From contig CALAKU010000059.1 of assembly GCA_937922925.1 (NCBI GenBank), positions 1 through 41,342 on the forward strand: DNA of 41,342 nt. The letters are read 5' to 3'. Both the position numbers and the translations under genes were made by a program. The DNA is from an uncultured Arenicella sp. (GTDB lineage Bacteria; Pseudomonadota; Gammaproteobacteria; Arenicellales; Arenicellaceae). Position 1 is the stretch's first letter; every line of letters begins with the position of its first letter. Below are positions 6,226-14,746 of the stretch, in pieces. The notes under the pieces were generated by a model that saw only the letters and a list, made by a program, of their open reading frames with translations, did no database searches and was not told where the DNA came from.

Positions 6226-7525
6226 AAACAAACTTGAGGTTGGTGAGTTAATGCAGTCAGGCTATGGCACCGAATCAAATTGGGTCTTCTGGGCAATATC
6301 GATGACGTTTCCAGCTTACTTTTTGGGCGCACTGTATTTGATCGCACCGATTCTTGGCTGGCTAGTTGCGCTTGCCCTAGTTCAGCGTTGTTTCTTTGAA
6401 CCACATCGACTGCAAGCTCCTCAATCGATGTGGGCAAACAGTCTCTTACTTTTATGGGTCTTTGGCTCTCTCGGGCTTTTGGTCGCCTTAATTGTTGGCC
6501 ATGCTCATTTTGATCTTGGGTTAGGTAAAACCATCAAATCCATTATAGGCTGGGCCAAAGGCTGGGCACTCATTGGAGTTTTTATTCTCATTGGGGTTTT
6601 CAGCCACATACCGATTAGAGCGATCGTGCGAGCGGCTTGTATTGTTGGTACTTGTGCGCTCGCGTTGAGCCCCTTGTTAATTGTGGCCTATCTACTTGGC
6701 TTACCGGGCGACCTCTATGTTTCGCCACTCAAAGCCTTTGGCGGCTCGGGCCCAGAATTTTTTACGGTTATCTTGTACGAAATTGACCCCGGAAACGGCA
6801 ACCCTCGATGGCGTTTTTTCGCCCCGTGGGCGCCCGCCGTTGGCTTTGTTGCTAACCTCTACTTTATATGCTGCCTATACGAGCACGACAACCGCTGGAA
6901 ATGGCTGGGCTTAACTGGCAATGCTCTGATGATTGTTTTATCGGCGTCTCGAATGGGGCTCATCGTCTTAACACTAATCCCTTGCATCGTCTTTTTTACC
7001 GGGCGACTCAGTCGCGTCTCCACATGGCTCTTGGCCATTGTGTTAACCATTGTCTTTGCTTTATTTCACGATGTAATACTCGATAGCGCTGATCAACTGA
7101 TCACTCAAATAAAAGAATCAAGAACCGACTCCACTCGCGTGCGAGCCGCACTGAATGATATGGCCTTCTCACGCTGGCAAACCGAGGCCTATTGGTTTGG
7201 CCACGGCGTAGTCGAAAATGGCAGTCACTTCGTTGAATTTATGCCCATTGGCTCACATCACAATTGGTATGGCCTGCTCTTTGTTAAGGGTTTGGTTGGC
7301 TTGCTCTCGTTCGCCCTTCCGTTTTTGATCACGGGATGGGTTTTGTTCATCGGCTCCAATTTAAGTATCACGGCAAAAATCGCCTTTGGCCATTTTCTGG
7401 TACTCAGTTGTTTTTCTCTCAGTGAAAACATCGAAGCCTTGGCTTATTTGACTTGGCCAGCCTGGCTAATGATCGGCATTGCCGTTCGAAAACTCTCGCT
7501 GTCAAACCCAACCCAATTGCGCTAG
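6215..7525 (+). CDS. O-antigen polymerase/ligase family membrane protein (Wzy/WaaL-like)
   Basis: The 436-aa protein is almost entirely hydrophobic, with about ten membrane segments. A large loop near its C-terminal third contains GHGVVENGS and then HHNWYG. A histidine-asparagine pair before a glycine-rich helix is typical of the O-antigen ligase/polymerase superfamily. In a cluster with Wza, Wzz-like and Wzx-like proteins, a Wzy role (periplasmic joining of repeat units) is more likely than lipid A ligation, but sequence alone does not decide. I chose the ATG at 6215 because GGAGGA lies 4 bp before it; upstream in-frame starts lie deeper in the preceding gene. The 11-bp overlap suggests translational coupling. 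Confidence 0.8.
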   Translation: MASKNKLEVGELMQSGYGTESNWVFWAISMTFPAYFLGALYLIAPILGWLVALALVQRCFFEPHRLQAPQSMWANSLLLLWVFGSLGLLVALIVGHAHFDLGLGKTIKSIIGWAKGWALIGVFILIGVFSHIPIRAIVRAACIVGTCALALSPLLIVAYLLGLPGDLYVSPLKAFGGSGPEFFTVILYEIDPGNGNPRWRFFAPWAPAVGFVANLYFICCLYEHDNRWKWLGLTGNALMIVLSASRMGLIVLTLIPCIVFFTGRLSRVSTWLLAIVLTIVFALFHDVILDSADQLITQIKESRTDSTRVRAALNDMAFSRWQTEAYWFGHGVVENGSHFVEFMPIGSHHNWYGLLFVKGLVGLLSFALPFLITGWVLFIGSNLSITAKIAFGHFLVLSCFSLSENIEALAYLTWPAWLMIGIAVRKLSLSNPTQLR

Positions 7526-7542
7526 TTAAACGGTTAAGTGCT

Positions 7543-8469
7543 ATGAAAATCAGTGTTGTTATTCCGATGTACAACAAAGCATCGACCATCCATCGCGCTA
7601 TTGAATCGGTGTTAGAACAAAGCCTGAAACCGCATCAACTTATTGTTATCGATGATGGTTCTACTGATCACGGCGCAGAGCTTGTCGCAACCCTTTTTGC
7701 AGGCTTATCAGCGCATATAAGGGCTCGATGCCAACTCGTTAAAACCCGGAACCAAGGCGTGTCGGCTGCCCGCAATACAGGGATTGGTCTGTCGCAGTCC
7801 GATCATATTGCCTTACTTGATGCCGACGACCGCTGGCAAACCGGGCACCTTGCGTCACTGGCTACACTGATTGAGCGCCATCCATTTTCTAGTGCATGGG
7901 TCACCGCCTATCGCTTTGTCGACGCCGATGGTCATTTAGTTCGCAATGCCCGTTGGGCAAGCACACTTAAAGACCAAAGCATGGGCACGTTTGATTGCTA
8001 TTTCAAATATGCAGCACGCGGAGACTTACCGATCAGCGCCTCTTCAATTTGCTTAAACAAAGCCATCTTCGAACAGTGCGGCGGGTTCCCCATTGAGCAA
8101 GCCATGGGCGAAGACCAATGGCTTTGGTCGAAACTCGCTTTGCACGGCAATATCGCCTACGTCAATTCAGTAACCAGCGAGTACTTTTTGCACAGCGACA
8201 ACTCATTGATGGATGGCCCTGCTCCAGGTCATGAACTTCCCTATAGCGTGATGTTACAGAAGCTAATCGATTCAAATTACATTCAAGATGGGCGCAAACC
8301 GGCCGTGCGTCATTATATTCGCACCCATCTCTATGACTTAGTTCGACGTAATTTTCAACAGGGAAAGACAGACACCGTGGCTCGGCTTCTTAGCGATTCA
8401 AGGCTCCACTTTGGCCAGCTTAAATTTACTTACTGGCATTTGCGCTTGCTGCTCGCTCGGTTGAATTAA
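7543..8469 (+). CDS. Family 2 glycosyltransferase
   Basis: The 308-aa cytoplasmic enzyme has a GT-A fold: SVVIPMYNKASTI at the N-terminus, IDDGSTD (36-42), NQGVSAARNTGIG (70-82) and the metal-binding D-A-D (93-95). The later GEDQWLW matches the acceptor-side ED motif. It would add one sugar to the lipid-linked repeat unit. The ATG at 7543 begins the conserved fold exactly; an upstream frame adds 30 residues that overlap the preceding gene. It is the last gene of the wza unit and faces the convergent GT2 gene 122 bp away. No clear terminator lies in that gap, only an imperfect hairpin near 8554-8577. Confidence 0.9.
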   Translation: MKISVVIPMYNKASTIHRAIESVLEQSLKPHQLIVIDDGSTDHGAELVATLFAGLSAHIRARCQLVKTRNQGVSAARNTGIGLSQSDHIALLDADDRWQTGHLASLATLIERHPFSSAWVTAYRFVDADGHLVRNARWASTLKDQSMGTFDCYFKYAARGDLPISASSICLNKAIFEQCGGFPIEQAMGEDQWLWSKLALHGNIAYVNSVTSEYFLHSDNSLMDGPAPGHELPYSVMLQKLIDSNYIQDGRKPAVRHYIRTHLYDLVRRNFQQGKTDTVARLLSDSRLHFGQLKFTYWHLRLLLARLN

Positions 8470-8591
8470 ATCGCAAGAAAACTCTCTAGTATTAAAAACC
8501 TGAGTCGATGTTCCTAGTCGAACTCATTCGCTTTCATGGTTGCAATAAAAAGAAGAGTAAGCGGGCCTTGCTCACTCAGACAGATAGCGTC

Positions 8592-9575
8592 TCAGATAAA
8601 GGTCTGAATAATACGTTGTTGGATTTTACTTGGTAGCACACAAAGCGAGAGTGTCGCGATTAATGTTGATATTGATCGCGCTGGCTCGCGCCAGATAATG
8701 CTCCAATCGGCTTTAAATGCTTTCTTTAGTAAATCCAATGCATTGAGCGCATTGCCCTCGAGCAATAGTCTGCGCGCTAAATATCGGTATTGATAAGCCT
8801 TAGCCAATTCGCCATAGCGCTTGGCAAAATCCGGATGAGCTGACGCCACTTTTTCATAGACCCTTAGCCAGCTGTTGAATTGCTTTTCAACATTGGCCGA
8901 CAAGCCCCCGCTATTTAGGCGATAGTAAGTTAAGCCTTGATCAAGATAGGCAAAACGGCAGTCGGTTTGAAGCACGAGTCGTATCCAGCAATCAATGTCT
9001 TCTGACTGACGCAAAGACTCATCAAAATATTGCAACCACGGCTTGCCGTCGCTTTGAAAGGCTATTTGATCCAGCACAGACCGCCGTATGACCGGGGTTG
9101 ATCCGTTACCGATTGGGTTTCGACAAAAAATTCGAGGTGCCGAAAAGTCGACCTTATTAATTGGCTCCTGACGCCGATTGAGCCGCTGACCTAGTTCATC
9201 AATCAGCTCGGAAGCTGAAAAACTCAAGCCAATTTCAGGATCATTTACTAATTGTTGAACGTGTCGTTCAAGCTTTTCGGGATGCCAAAAATCGTCTGAA
9301 TCCAAGAACGCCAGTATTTCCCCTTTAGCATGCCGAATGCCCGTATTTCGCGCACCAGAAAGGCCGCGATTCTCTTGCGTCACCACTTTTATTCGCGCGT
9401 CATTAAATTCTTTGACTCGGTTAATGGAATCATCAGGGCTCTGATCATCCACAACAATGACTTCAAATCGCGAATAGGACTGTTTGAGCACCGAATCAAT
9501 ACACACCTGAATATAAGGCTCCACGTTGTAGACCGGAATGATAACGCTGACCAAGTACGGCATCGGATCGTTCAT
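8592..9575 (-). CDS. Family 2 glycosyltransferase
   Basis: The 327-aa enzyme has SVIIPVYNVEPYI, VVDDQSPDDS (41-50), ENRGLSGARNTGI (68-80) and the D-S-D metal site (92-94). SEDIDCWIRL fits the downstream ED motif. The C-terminal 100 residues are helical, with LARRLLLEGNALNALDLLKKA resembling a TPR-like helix pair seen in some exopolysaccharide GT2 proteins. It closes the minus-strand operon that begins with the HTH-receiver regulator, 12 bp behind the flippase. It probably transfers a sugar of the same polymer whose export genes lie to the left. Confidence 0.9.
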   Translation of the reverse strand: MNDPMPYLVSVIIPVYNVEPYIQVCIDSVLKQSYSRFEVIVVDDQSPDDSINRVKEFNDARIKVVTQENRGLSGARNTGIRHAKGEILAFLDSDDFWHPEKLERHVQQLVNDPEIGLSFSASELIDELGQRLNRRQEPINKVDFSAPRIFCRNPIGNGSTPVIRRSVLDQIAFQSDGKPWLQYFDESLRQSEDIDCWIRLVLQTDCRFAYLDQGLTYYRLNSGGLSANVEKQFNSWLRVYEKVASAHPDFAKRYGELAKAYQYRYLARRLLLEGNALNALDLLKKAFKADWSIIWREPARSISTLIATLSLCVLPSKIQQRIIQTFI

Positions 9576-9587
9576 CTATCTAACCAC

Positions 9588-10883
9588 CTAATGCGCAAGC
9601 GCCTTCGAACCTGCAGGCTTAGCTTGGTCAAATTCGCCTGGTTTTAGATCGGTGGCCATGTTTGCAAACACTTGACGATACATAAAAGTGGCATACATTG
9701 GTTGTGCTACGGAATAAATCAATACAACGGCGATCGCAACGCCTAGGAGGCTCCAGTGAGCACCAAGAACCACCGCCACTATGAACAATAAAGTGAATAA
9801 ACTATTCCAAATTAAGTCGCTGCGAATATGGCCAGTTGCGTGCGCCAGAGTGGACGAGCACTCTCCAAGCGGCCTTAATAAAGCCGATAGACAAAGCAAA
9901 GATAAAACCGGTATTGCACTCTCCCATTGCTCGCCAAATACGAGCGGCACATACCAAGGCGCTAACAGCGCTTGAGCTAAAATCAAGGGCGCGGTGATCA
10001 TGCTGGCTTTGAGTAAATTCGAATTAAAACGGGCTTTGAGCCCCACCAAATTATCTTTGACTCGGCACAAATTAGGATACATGGCACTGGTCACTGCGTT
10101 CACCAAACTCAAACTAAAACCAAGGCCGGCATTACGAGCGAAGTAATACAAACCTAAGGCTTCGACGCCAAGTAAGGAGGCAATCAGCAAATTGTCGACG
10201 TTCAAACGAGCGGTTTTGAGTAATTCGATGCCAAGATAGAACCGGCTAAAATCGAATACCTCTCTAAATTTATTAAATGACCAGAGTGGTCTAATTGACT
10301 CCCAGTGAACAGCGCGCCGATACCCTATTACCCAAATCGGAGCCACCAATAATTTTGGCAATACAATTGCCCACGCACCTAGGCCACCGATGGCGAGCGC
10401 TGCAGTTAGGAGATTATCCACACCCACTTGCGAGCCTTCGATCAAGGCCTTGGTTTTAAAGTCTTCATTGCGTTGCACTAAAGCACTTTGCACAAAAGCA
10501 AATGGCATAATCAAGTAAACCAAGGCCAGAGTTTGCAACATTACTGCGAGCTCAGGGTTGTTGTAAAACTGAGCGATCGGGTTGGCCAAGGCCACTTGTG
10601 CCGCAAATAAAATCCCACAGACCAAAAAGCCAACTCGATAAGAGGTTTCTAGCACGTCTTCGAGCTCATCCTCAGAACATTGCACAATTTTGGCGGCAAC
10701 CCCATTGCGATTAAAGACATGAACAAGCTCGTTAATGGTTAGTACCAGCGCCGCGATACCAAAAGTCAGTGGATCAAGAACCCGGGCAAGCACGACCGCA
10801 GTCAATAAGCGAGTAAGTCTTACAAAGGCTTCGCTACCTCCGAGCCACGCCACGTTCCGCAAAAAGAGATGTTTCGCTGTCAT
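9588..10883 (-). CDS. Wzx-type lipid-linked oligosaccharide flippase
   Basis: The 431-aa polytopic protein of the MOP (MATE/polysaccharide flippase) superfamily has about twelve membrane helices. The N-terminal signature FLRNVAWLGGSEAFVRLTRL and VLARVLDPLTFGIAAL match the WzxC/exopolysaccharide flippase group. It would move undecaprenyl-linked repeat units across the inner membrane, after the WecG/PNPT fusion and GT2 enzymes build them. Its ATG shares one base with the stop codon of the histidine kinase (TAATG). The flippase is thus translationally coupled to the sensor operon, direct evidence that signalling and polymer assembly are expressed together. Confidence 0.92.
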   Translation of the reverse strand: MTAKHLFLRNVAWLGGSEAFVRLTRLLTAVVLARVLDPLTFGIAALVLTINELVHVFNRNGVAAKIVQCSEDELEDVLETSYRVGFLVCGILFAAQVALANPIAQFYNNPELAVMLQTLALVYLIMPFAFVQSALVQRNEDFKTKALIEGSQVGVDNLLTAALAIGGLGAWAIVLPKLLVAPIWVIGYRRAVHWESIRPLWSFNKFREVFDFSRFYLGIELLKTARLNVDNLLIASLLGVEALGLYYFARNAGLGFSLSLVNAVTSAMYPNLCRVKDNLVGLKARFNSNLLKASMITAPLILAQALLAPWYVPLVFGEQWESAIPVLSLLCLSALLRPLGECSSTLAHATGHIRSDLIWNSLFTLLFIVAVVLGAHWSLLGVAIAVVLIYSVAQPMYATFMYRQVFANMATDLKPGEFDQAKPAGSKALAH

Positions 10884-12583
10884 TATTCACCCAGCGCGAG
10901 GTCGAATTCATTTTTAAGCTCGCTGAATCTGGCGTTGATTGACGCTAATGCATCGTACGCAGTCTCTGGTGCAAGCTCGATGTCCGCAAAGCAATCAGCC
11001 AAGCGTGCTAACCCCATGCTTGCACAGGCCCCTTTTAACGAATGACTTAATTTTTTGATCGTGTGAAATTCATCTGCTTTAGCCGCTTCGCCAAGGCGTT
11101 GAATTTCCGACGCACTGTGGTCAAGAAAAACGGGCGCCATTTGCGCAAAAACTGTTTTAGCAGAATCCCCAAACTGGCTCGAGAAGAAAGACCAATCCAA
11201 CTCATTGGTCTGCTCGGTTTTGATCGACACCTGGCCTCGCACAAAGTCTTTGCTCGCCACGATCATTTCTAGTGCGTTACGCAAATCATCGAGTAACAAC
11301 GGCTTACTCAAAAATTGGTCGAAACCCAATTCAAGCAATTGCTCGCGTTTCTGATAATAGCTGGTGGCCGTAATGGCAACGCATGGCAAATCATCCCGAA
11401 TTTTGCTTGACTGGCGAATAGCTAGCAGAGTTTGTTCTCCATCTAAGACCGGCATTTGAATGTCAAGCAACACCGCATCGTAATGGTCGCCAGCCGTCAA
11501 TGTGTCGAGCGCCAACTGGCCGTTATCAACAATCTCTGGATGCAATCCAAGTTGTGAAAATTGAGCCAAGAGCACATTTTGATTAACGGGGTTATCCTCA
11601 GCAATCAAAACCTTGAGACCACTCAAATCAACACGATCACTTACCTTATTCACGGCTGCAGGGGCTTCAGCGGTGGCCAAAGGAAGTTCGAACACAAATT
11701 CACTGCCTTGCTTTACACCAGCAGCACAATAAATTACCCCGCCCATGGCCGCACAAAGTTGTTTACAAATCGCCAGGCCTAAGCCAACACCCTGACTTAA
11801 ATTTCCAAATTGTTCATAGGCCTTAAAAATTTTAGAGATTTGATCTTCTTTGATCCCGCACCCAGTATCGATTACAGATGTCTTAAGCACGCCGTTGGCG
11901 TATTCGAGGCGCACTTTAATAAAGCCTTGTTGTGTGTTCTTAAACGCATTACCAATCAAATTGGTTAGAATTTGCGCATAGCGCGCTTCGTCCATCTCAA
12001 GATATTCAGGCACGTTGTTTGCGAGGTGCACTTGCAGCTCTAGGTCTTTTTGTTTTGATTCATGCCAAAACATATTAATTTGCCTTTCGATGACCTTATC
12101 TACTCGGACTGGGGTTGGGGCAATACTGATTTTCCCAGCCTCCATTTTGGAAATATCAAGCACGCTATTTATCAACTTAGCTAAGGAACTGGCACTAGAA
12201 AAGATCGTTTCTATGTGTGCTCGTTGCGCCGAAGGCAGTTGTGAATCAAGCAACAATTCAGATAAACCGATCACCGCGTTCAACGGCGTTCTGATTTCAT
12301 GGCTCACAGCACCGATAAACGTCGATTTTTCTTCCAACGCTTTCTTGAGTCGGCGATTGGAGGCTTGCAGCTCATAAGTAGCTTGATCAATTTCTGTGCG
12401 AAGATGATCACGGCTCGCTTGGAGCGCTTGATTGGAAGCATAAAGCTCGTTAGCTTTTTCCTCGAGTAAACGTTCTGCGGTGTCTCGTGCTTTTTTAAAA
12501 CGCTGCGCTCTTTGCTCAGCTAGGCTTAGCTTGCGCTCGAACTCTTGTTGCGTACCACCATCTTTTTTTGCCCCCTCAGACAT
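10883..12583 (-). CDS. Soluble hybrid histidine kinase (HisKA-HATPase-REC-Hpt)
   Basis: The 566-aa protein lacks any membrane segment or recognisable input domain. Residues about 12-90 are coiled coil. HisKA follows with SHEIRTPLN (phospho-His95). Next comes the ATPase domain, with N box near NLIGNAFKNT (208-217), G1 DTGCGI (239-244) and G2 GVGLGL (265-270). The receiver (about 322-440) has phospho-acceptor D374 in LLDIQMP and K427. The C-terminal Hpt has HSLKGACASMG (His514). This is a complete internal phosphorelay that could pass phosphate to the HTH-receiver protein two genes upstream. With no sensor of its own and an H-NOX gene 3 bp upstream, it fits H-NOX-associated kinases whose activity is set by binding heme protein. 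Confidence 0.93.
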   Translation of the reverse strand: MSEGAKKDGGTQQEFERKLSLAEQRAQRFKKARDTAERLLEEKANELYASNQALQASRDHLRTEIDQATYELQASNRRLKKALEEKSTFIGAVSHEIRTPLNAVIGLSELLLDSQLPSAQRAHIETIFSSASSLAKLINSVLDISKMEAGKISIAPTPVRVDKVIERQINMFWHESKQKDLELQVHLANNVPEYLEMDEARYAQILTNLIGNAFKNTQQGFIKVRLEYANGVLKTSVIDTGCGIKEDQISKIFKAYEQFGNLSQGVGLGLAICKQLCAAMGGVIYCAAGVKQGSEFVFELPLATAEAPAAVNKVSDRVDLSGLKVLIAEDNPVNQNVLLAQFSQLGLHPEIVDNGQLALDTLTAGDHYDAVLLDIQMPVLDGEQTLLAIRQSSKIRDDLPCVAITATSYYQKREQLLELGFDQFLSKPLLLDDLRNALEMIVASKDFVRGQVSIKTEQTNELDWSFFSSQFGDSAKTVFAQMAPVFLDHSASEIQRLGEAAKADEFHTIKKLSHSLKGACASMGLARLADCFADIELAPETAYDALASINARFSELKNEFDLALGE

Positions 12584-12586
12584 ACG

Positions 12587-13123
12587 CTAACTCATTCTAA
12601 TTTTGAAGTTAGCTGAACATTGGTCGTCCGCAACGGTGGTTTCTATCAAGGTTTCACCACGGCCAAAATGTTTGATACAAGCTTTCGTTAACGCCAGGGC
12701 AACACCCGCTAAAGGGCGCGGCGAGCTATACTCCAAGGTTAACAACTTATCGTCGCTCACCGCTGTGAACTTAGGCAGCTCTGCGTCTGGGTAGAGCTTT
12801 TTAACTTCAACGTGGATGTGAGAGTCGAGATTTAGAAGCATGTCGGCCGCGCAATCAGCCGACTCGAAAAAGCCGGCGTAATTTTCAGAAAACATACTCA
12901 TCAGATGATCCGCAAATCCATCCAGCAGTTCTTCGGCTGGTGTATTCAATGACGATGCCGATTCAATCAATAAAGAGATTAATTCTTGATAGTCGTATAA
13001 CCCTACTCTTGAGTAGGCTCCCTGCGATTCTAAGTTAGCGCGATTTATAATTTCTTGAGTCTGATCAGGCGACCCCTGTGACTCTAAATAATCAATAAAC
13101 TCGACAAATAAAATACCTTTCAT
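12587..13123 (-). CDS. H-NOX family heme gas sensor (NO/O2)
   Basis: The 178-aa protein matches the length of stand-alone H-NOX domains. It starts with the family's MKGILFVEFI. It has GAYSRVGLYDYQEL (35-48), a proximal heme histidine candidate H104 in IHVEVKKLYP (H102 is adjacent), and the Y-x-S-x-R heme-propionate motif at Y132, S134 and R136. Stand-alone bacterial H-NOX proteins bind NO through heme and inhibit or release a partner histidine kinase. Its ATG overlaps the regulator's stop by 4 bp and the kinase starts 3 bp after its stop, so the three are coupled. Whether it also binds O2 depends on a distal-pocket tyrosine that I cannot place with certainty. Confidence 0.9.
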   Translation of the reverse strand: MKGILFVEFIDYLESQGSPDQTQEIINRANLESQGAYSRVGLYDYQELISLLIESASSLNTPAEELLDGFADHLMSMFSENYAGFFESADCAADMLLNLDSHIHVEVKKLYPDAELPKFTAVSDDKLLTLEYSSPRPLAGVALALTKACIKHFGRGETLIETTVADDQCSANFKIRMS

Positions 13124-13728
13124 TGCGATGCGCCCCCCGCGCCATGCAGATTTAACTTATCCAGCACGAGCGATTTCAATTGTTGCACATCGACAGGCTT
13201 GTTGAAAAAAGTAACGCCCGCCGGAATGCCACCTCGATCATTAATTTCTTGCTCATCCAGACCACTGATCACAATCAATTTTGCGGCTTCGATCAAATTC
13301 CCTTTGTACAGGGACTGAATCATTTGCAGCCCATCCATGCCCGGCATGTAGATGTCCGATATGATCAGATCCGGCTTTTGCTCTCCAATCATAACCAACC
13401 CCTGAAACCCATCCTCGGCGGAGACCACGTCGATATCCAAGGCCCAAGAATCGATGGCCGCCTTATAGAAAAGACTTACCGTTGGATTGTCTTCAACCAC
13501 CAGTATTCGATGGCCTTTTGACTTGGTTGCGTGACTAGGCGGCAAGTAATCGGGGTTTTGCTCTTGCATCTTAGCGTGCACAGACTCAGCGCGGATACGT
13601 CGATGTCCCCCAGCCGTTTTCCAAGCGTCTAATGCGCCATTTTCAACCCAAAGCTGAATAGTTCTGACCGAGGTTCCCAATAACTTTGCAGCCTCAACTG
13701 TCGTAAAAAAGGATTTGTCTTGACCCAT
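13120..13728 (-). CDS. BldC/MerR-type HTH fused to a C-terminal receiver domain
   Basis: The 202-aa regulator has reversed order compared with usual response regulators. Residues 8-50 are a MerR/BldC-like winged helix: TVEAAKLLGTSVRTIQLWV, then AGGHRRI (39-45). A short linker leads to a receiver (about 74-193) with E79/D80, phospho-acceptor D125 in ISDIYMPGMDG, S155 and K177. The single-domain helix-turn-helix type binds AT-rich direct repeats as head-to-tail oligomers in Streptomyces BldC. It heads the operon containing H-NOX, kinase, flippase and GT2, so it is the natural phosphorelay output. Its own promoter contains the 9-bp-spaced TGATAAT repeats, which suggests autoregulation. No strong ribosome site is visible before the ATG. 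Confidence 0.88.
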   Translation of the reverse strand: MGQDKSFFTTVEAAKLLGTSVRTIQLWVENGALDAWKTAGGHRRIRAESVHAKMQEQNPDYLPPSHATKSKGHRILVVEDNPTVSLFYKAAIDSWALDIDVVSAEDGFQGLVMIGEQKPDLIISDIYMPGMDGLQMIQSLYKGNLIEAAKLIVISGLDEQEINDRGGIPAGVTFFNKPVDVQQLKSLVLDKLNLHGAGGASQ

Positions 13729-13752
13729 AATATGATTTCGTTTTCTTAGAAT

Positions 13753-13783
13753 ATTATCAATATTATCATAATATAATGATAAT
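13753..13783. promoter_or_regulatory. TGATAAT repeats upstream of the regulator operon
   Basis: ATTATCA (TGATAAT on the minus strand) occurs at 13753-13759 and 13762-13768, exactly 9 bp apart. One TGATAAT in the opposite sense lies at 13777-13783. Together with the second copy it gives an inverted repeat ATTATCAT/ATGATAAT around AATATA. The array ends about 25 bp before the regulator's start codon. It shares both heptamer and spacing with the wza/WecG promoter region. Confidence 0.6.
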
Positions 13784-13942
13784 TAATGTAAAAATGAACC
13801 TTGATAAGGCTTCTTTTATCGATGACCGTAAACGGGCTTAGGATTCTAGATCAGCAATGGATTTGGACGTCATCTCGGACATGCATGTGCCATTAAGTAA
13901 AGCTGGATTGATCGATCGGGATTTCTTTGGTGGCTCAAATGA

Positions 13943-14398
13943 TGTTGTACAAAGAGTCTGTTCGGGCTCAACAGAACACTATCTTCCAGTTCTTTTGATG
14001 AAGAAAACTTCGGTCGATCTGTTGCCCTCATCGGTGATCTATTGTTTGTTGGCGCATCAGACTTTGACCGTTTATCCGATGGACAAGACTGCGTAGCTAC
14101 CGCAAGTTGTGGCCGAGTTTATGTGTTTCAGTTAAGAGAAGGCGAGTGGCAACAGATAACTATTTTGGAGCGCCCGAACCTCGACCAAGAACAAGTATCG
14201 TCATTTGGCCAAAGCCTGGCGGTGGATGAAGACACACTGATGGTTGGCGCGCCGCGCGATTCGTTTTTCTCCCCTGATGGAATAGAGTTCGGGCGTGCGT
14301 TTTCTTACGATGTTGAAGCGAATGCACCCGATCTAATCGAGCAATCGTGCTTTGTGGTAAAAGTCGCTAGTGGCTCAGTGGTGAGCTTCTGTTTGTGA
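13943..14398 (+). pseudogene. Remnant of an FG-GAP (integrin-like) repeat protein
   Basis: The open frame from 13943 encodes two blade-like FG-GAP repeats. One is ENFGRSVALIGDLLFVGASD (about 14003-14062) and the second, SFGQSLAVDEDTLMVGAPRD, lies near 14198-14260. No in-frame ATG precedes the first repeat: the frame opens right after a TGA at 13940. The protein stops after about 150 residues, whereas such beta-propellers normally have seven repeats and a signal peptide. An ATG frame at 13857-14096 is in another register and may be the broken 5' part. This is therefore a decayed surface or adhesin-type gene, lying just outside the regulator operon. Confidence 0.6.
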
Positions 14399-14746
14399 CG
14401 GTTTCTTGCTTATATTCGTCGTTGTATGGGTTTCCTTTACCCTCGGCTTAGCCCTCATAGTTCAGTTACACTATTTACTATGAAAAGTGTCTGGCAAACT
14501 CAGGCCTTACCAGTCCATACTACAAAAGGTGACATTGATTGCTGTTGAACGGGTTGTATTTTAGGGCTTTTTAAAGGATTGGTTCGGTGCTAAAAAATCA
14601 CATCCAAAGCGCAAGAGCGCCCTTCTGCTGAAAATTGATCAACGCCAGTAAGCGCCGATACTGATTGAGCGCAATCTTCAGCGTTGTTATATTTAACCCA
14701 CTAAGAATTACAAAACTTGGCAATTCCGCCGCACCAGAGGAACTCA
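14399..14746. other. Non-coding gap before nhaB
   Basis: About 350 bp with no open frame that looks like a gene. It presumably carries the nhaB promoter and leader. I looked for a sodium-type riboswitch or a terminator hairpin and saw neither. The final bases CAGAGGAACTCA form the nhaB ribosome site. Confidence 0.5.

Noticed and set aside
8470-8591. Terminator between the two convergent GT2 genes
   Set aside because: Only an imperfect hairpin without a T-run is present; it is not strong enough to call.
14399-14746. Sodium riboswitch before nhaB
   Set aside because: No recognisable conserved core or expression-platform hairpin could be found by eye.
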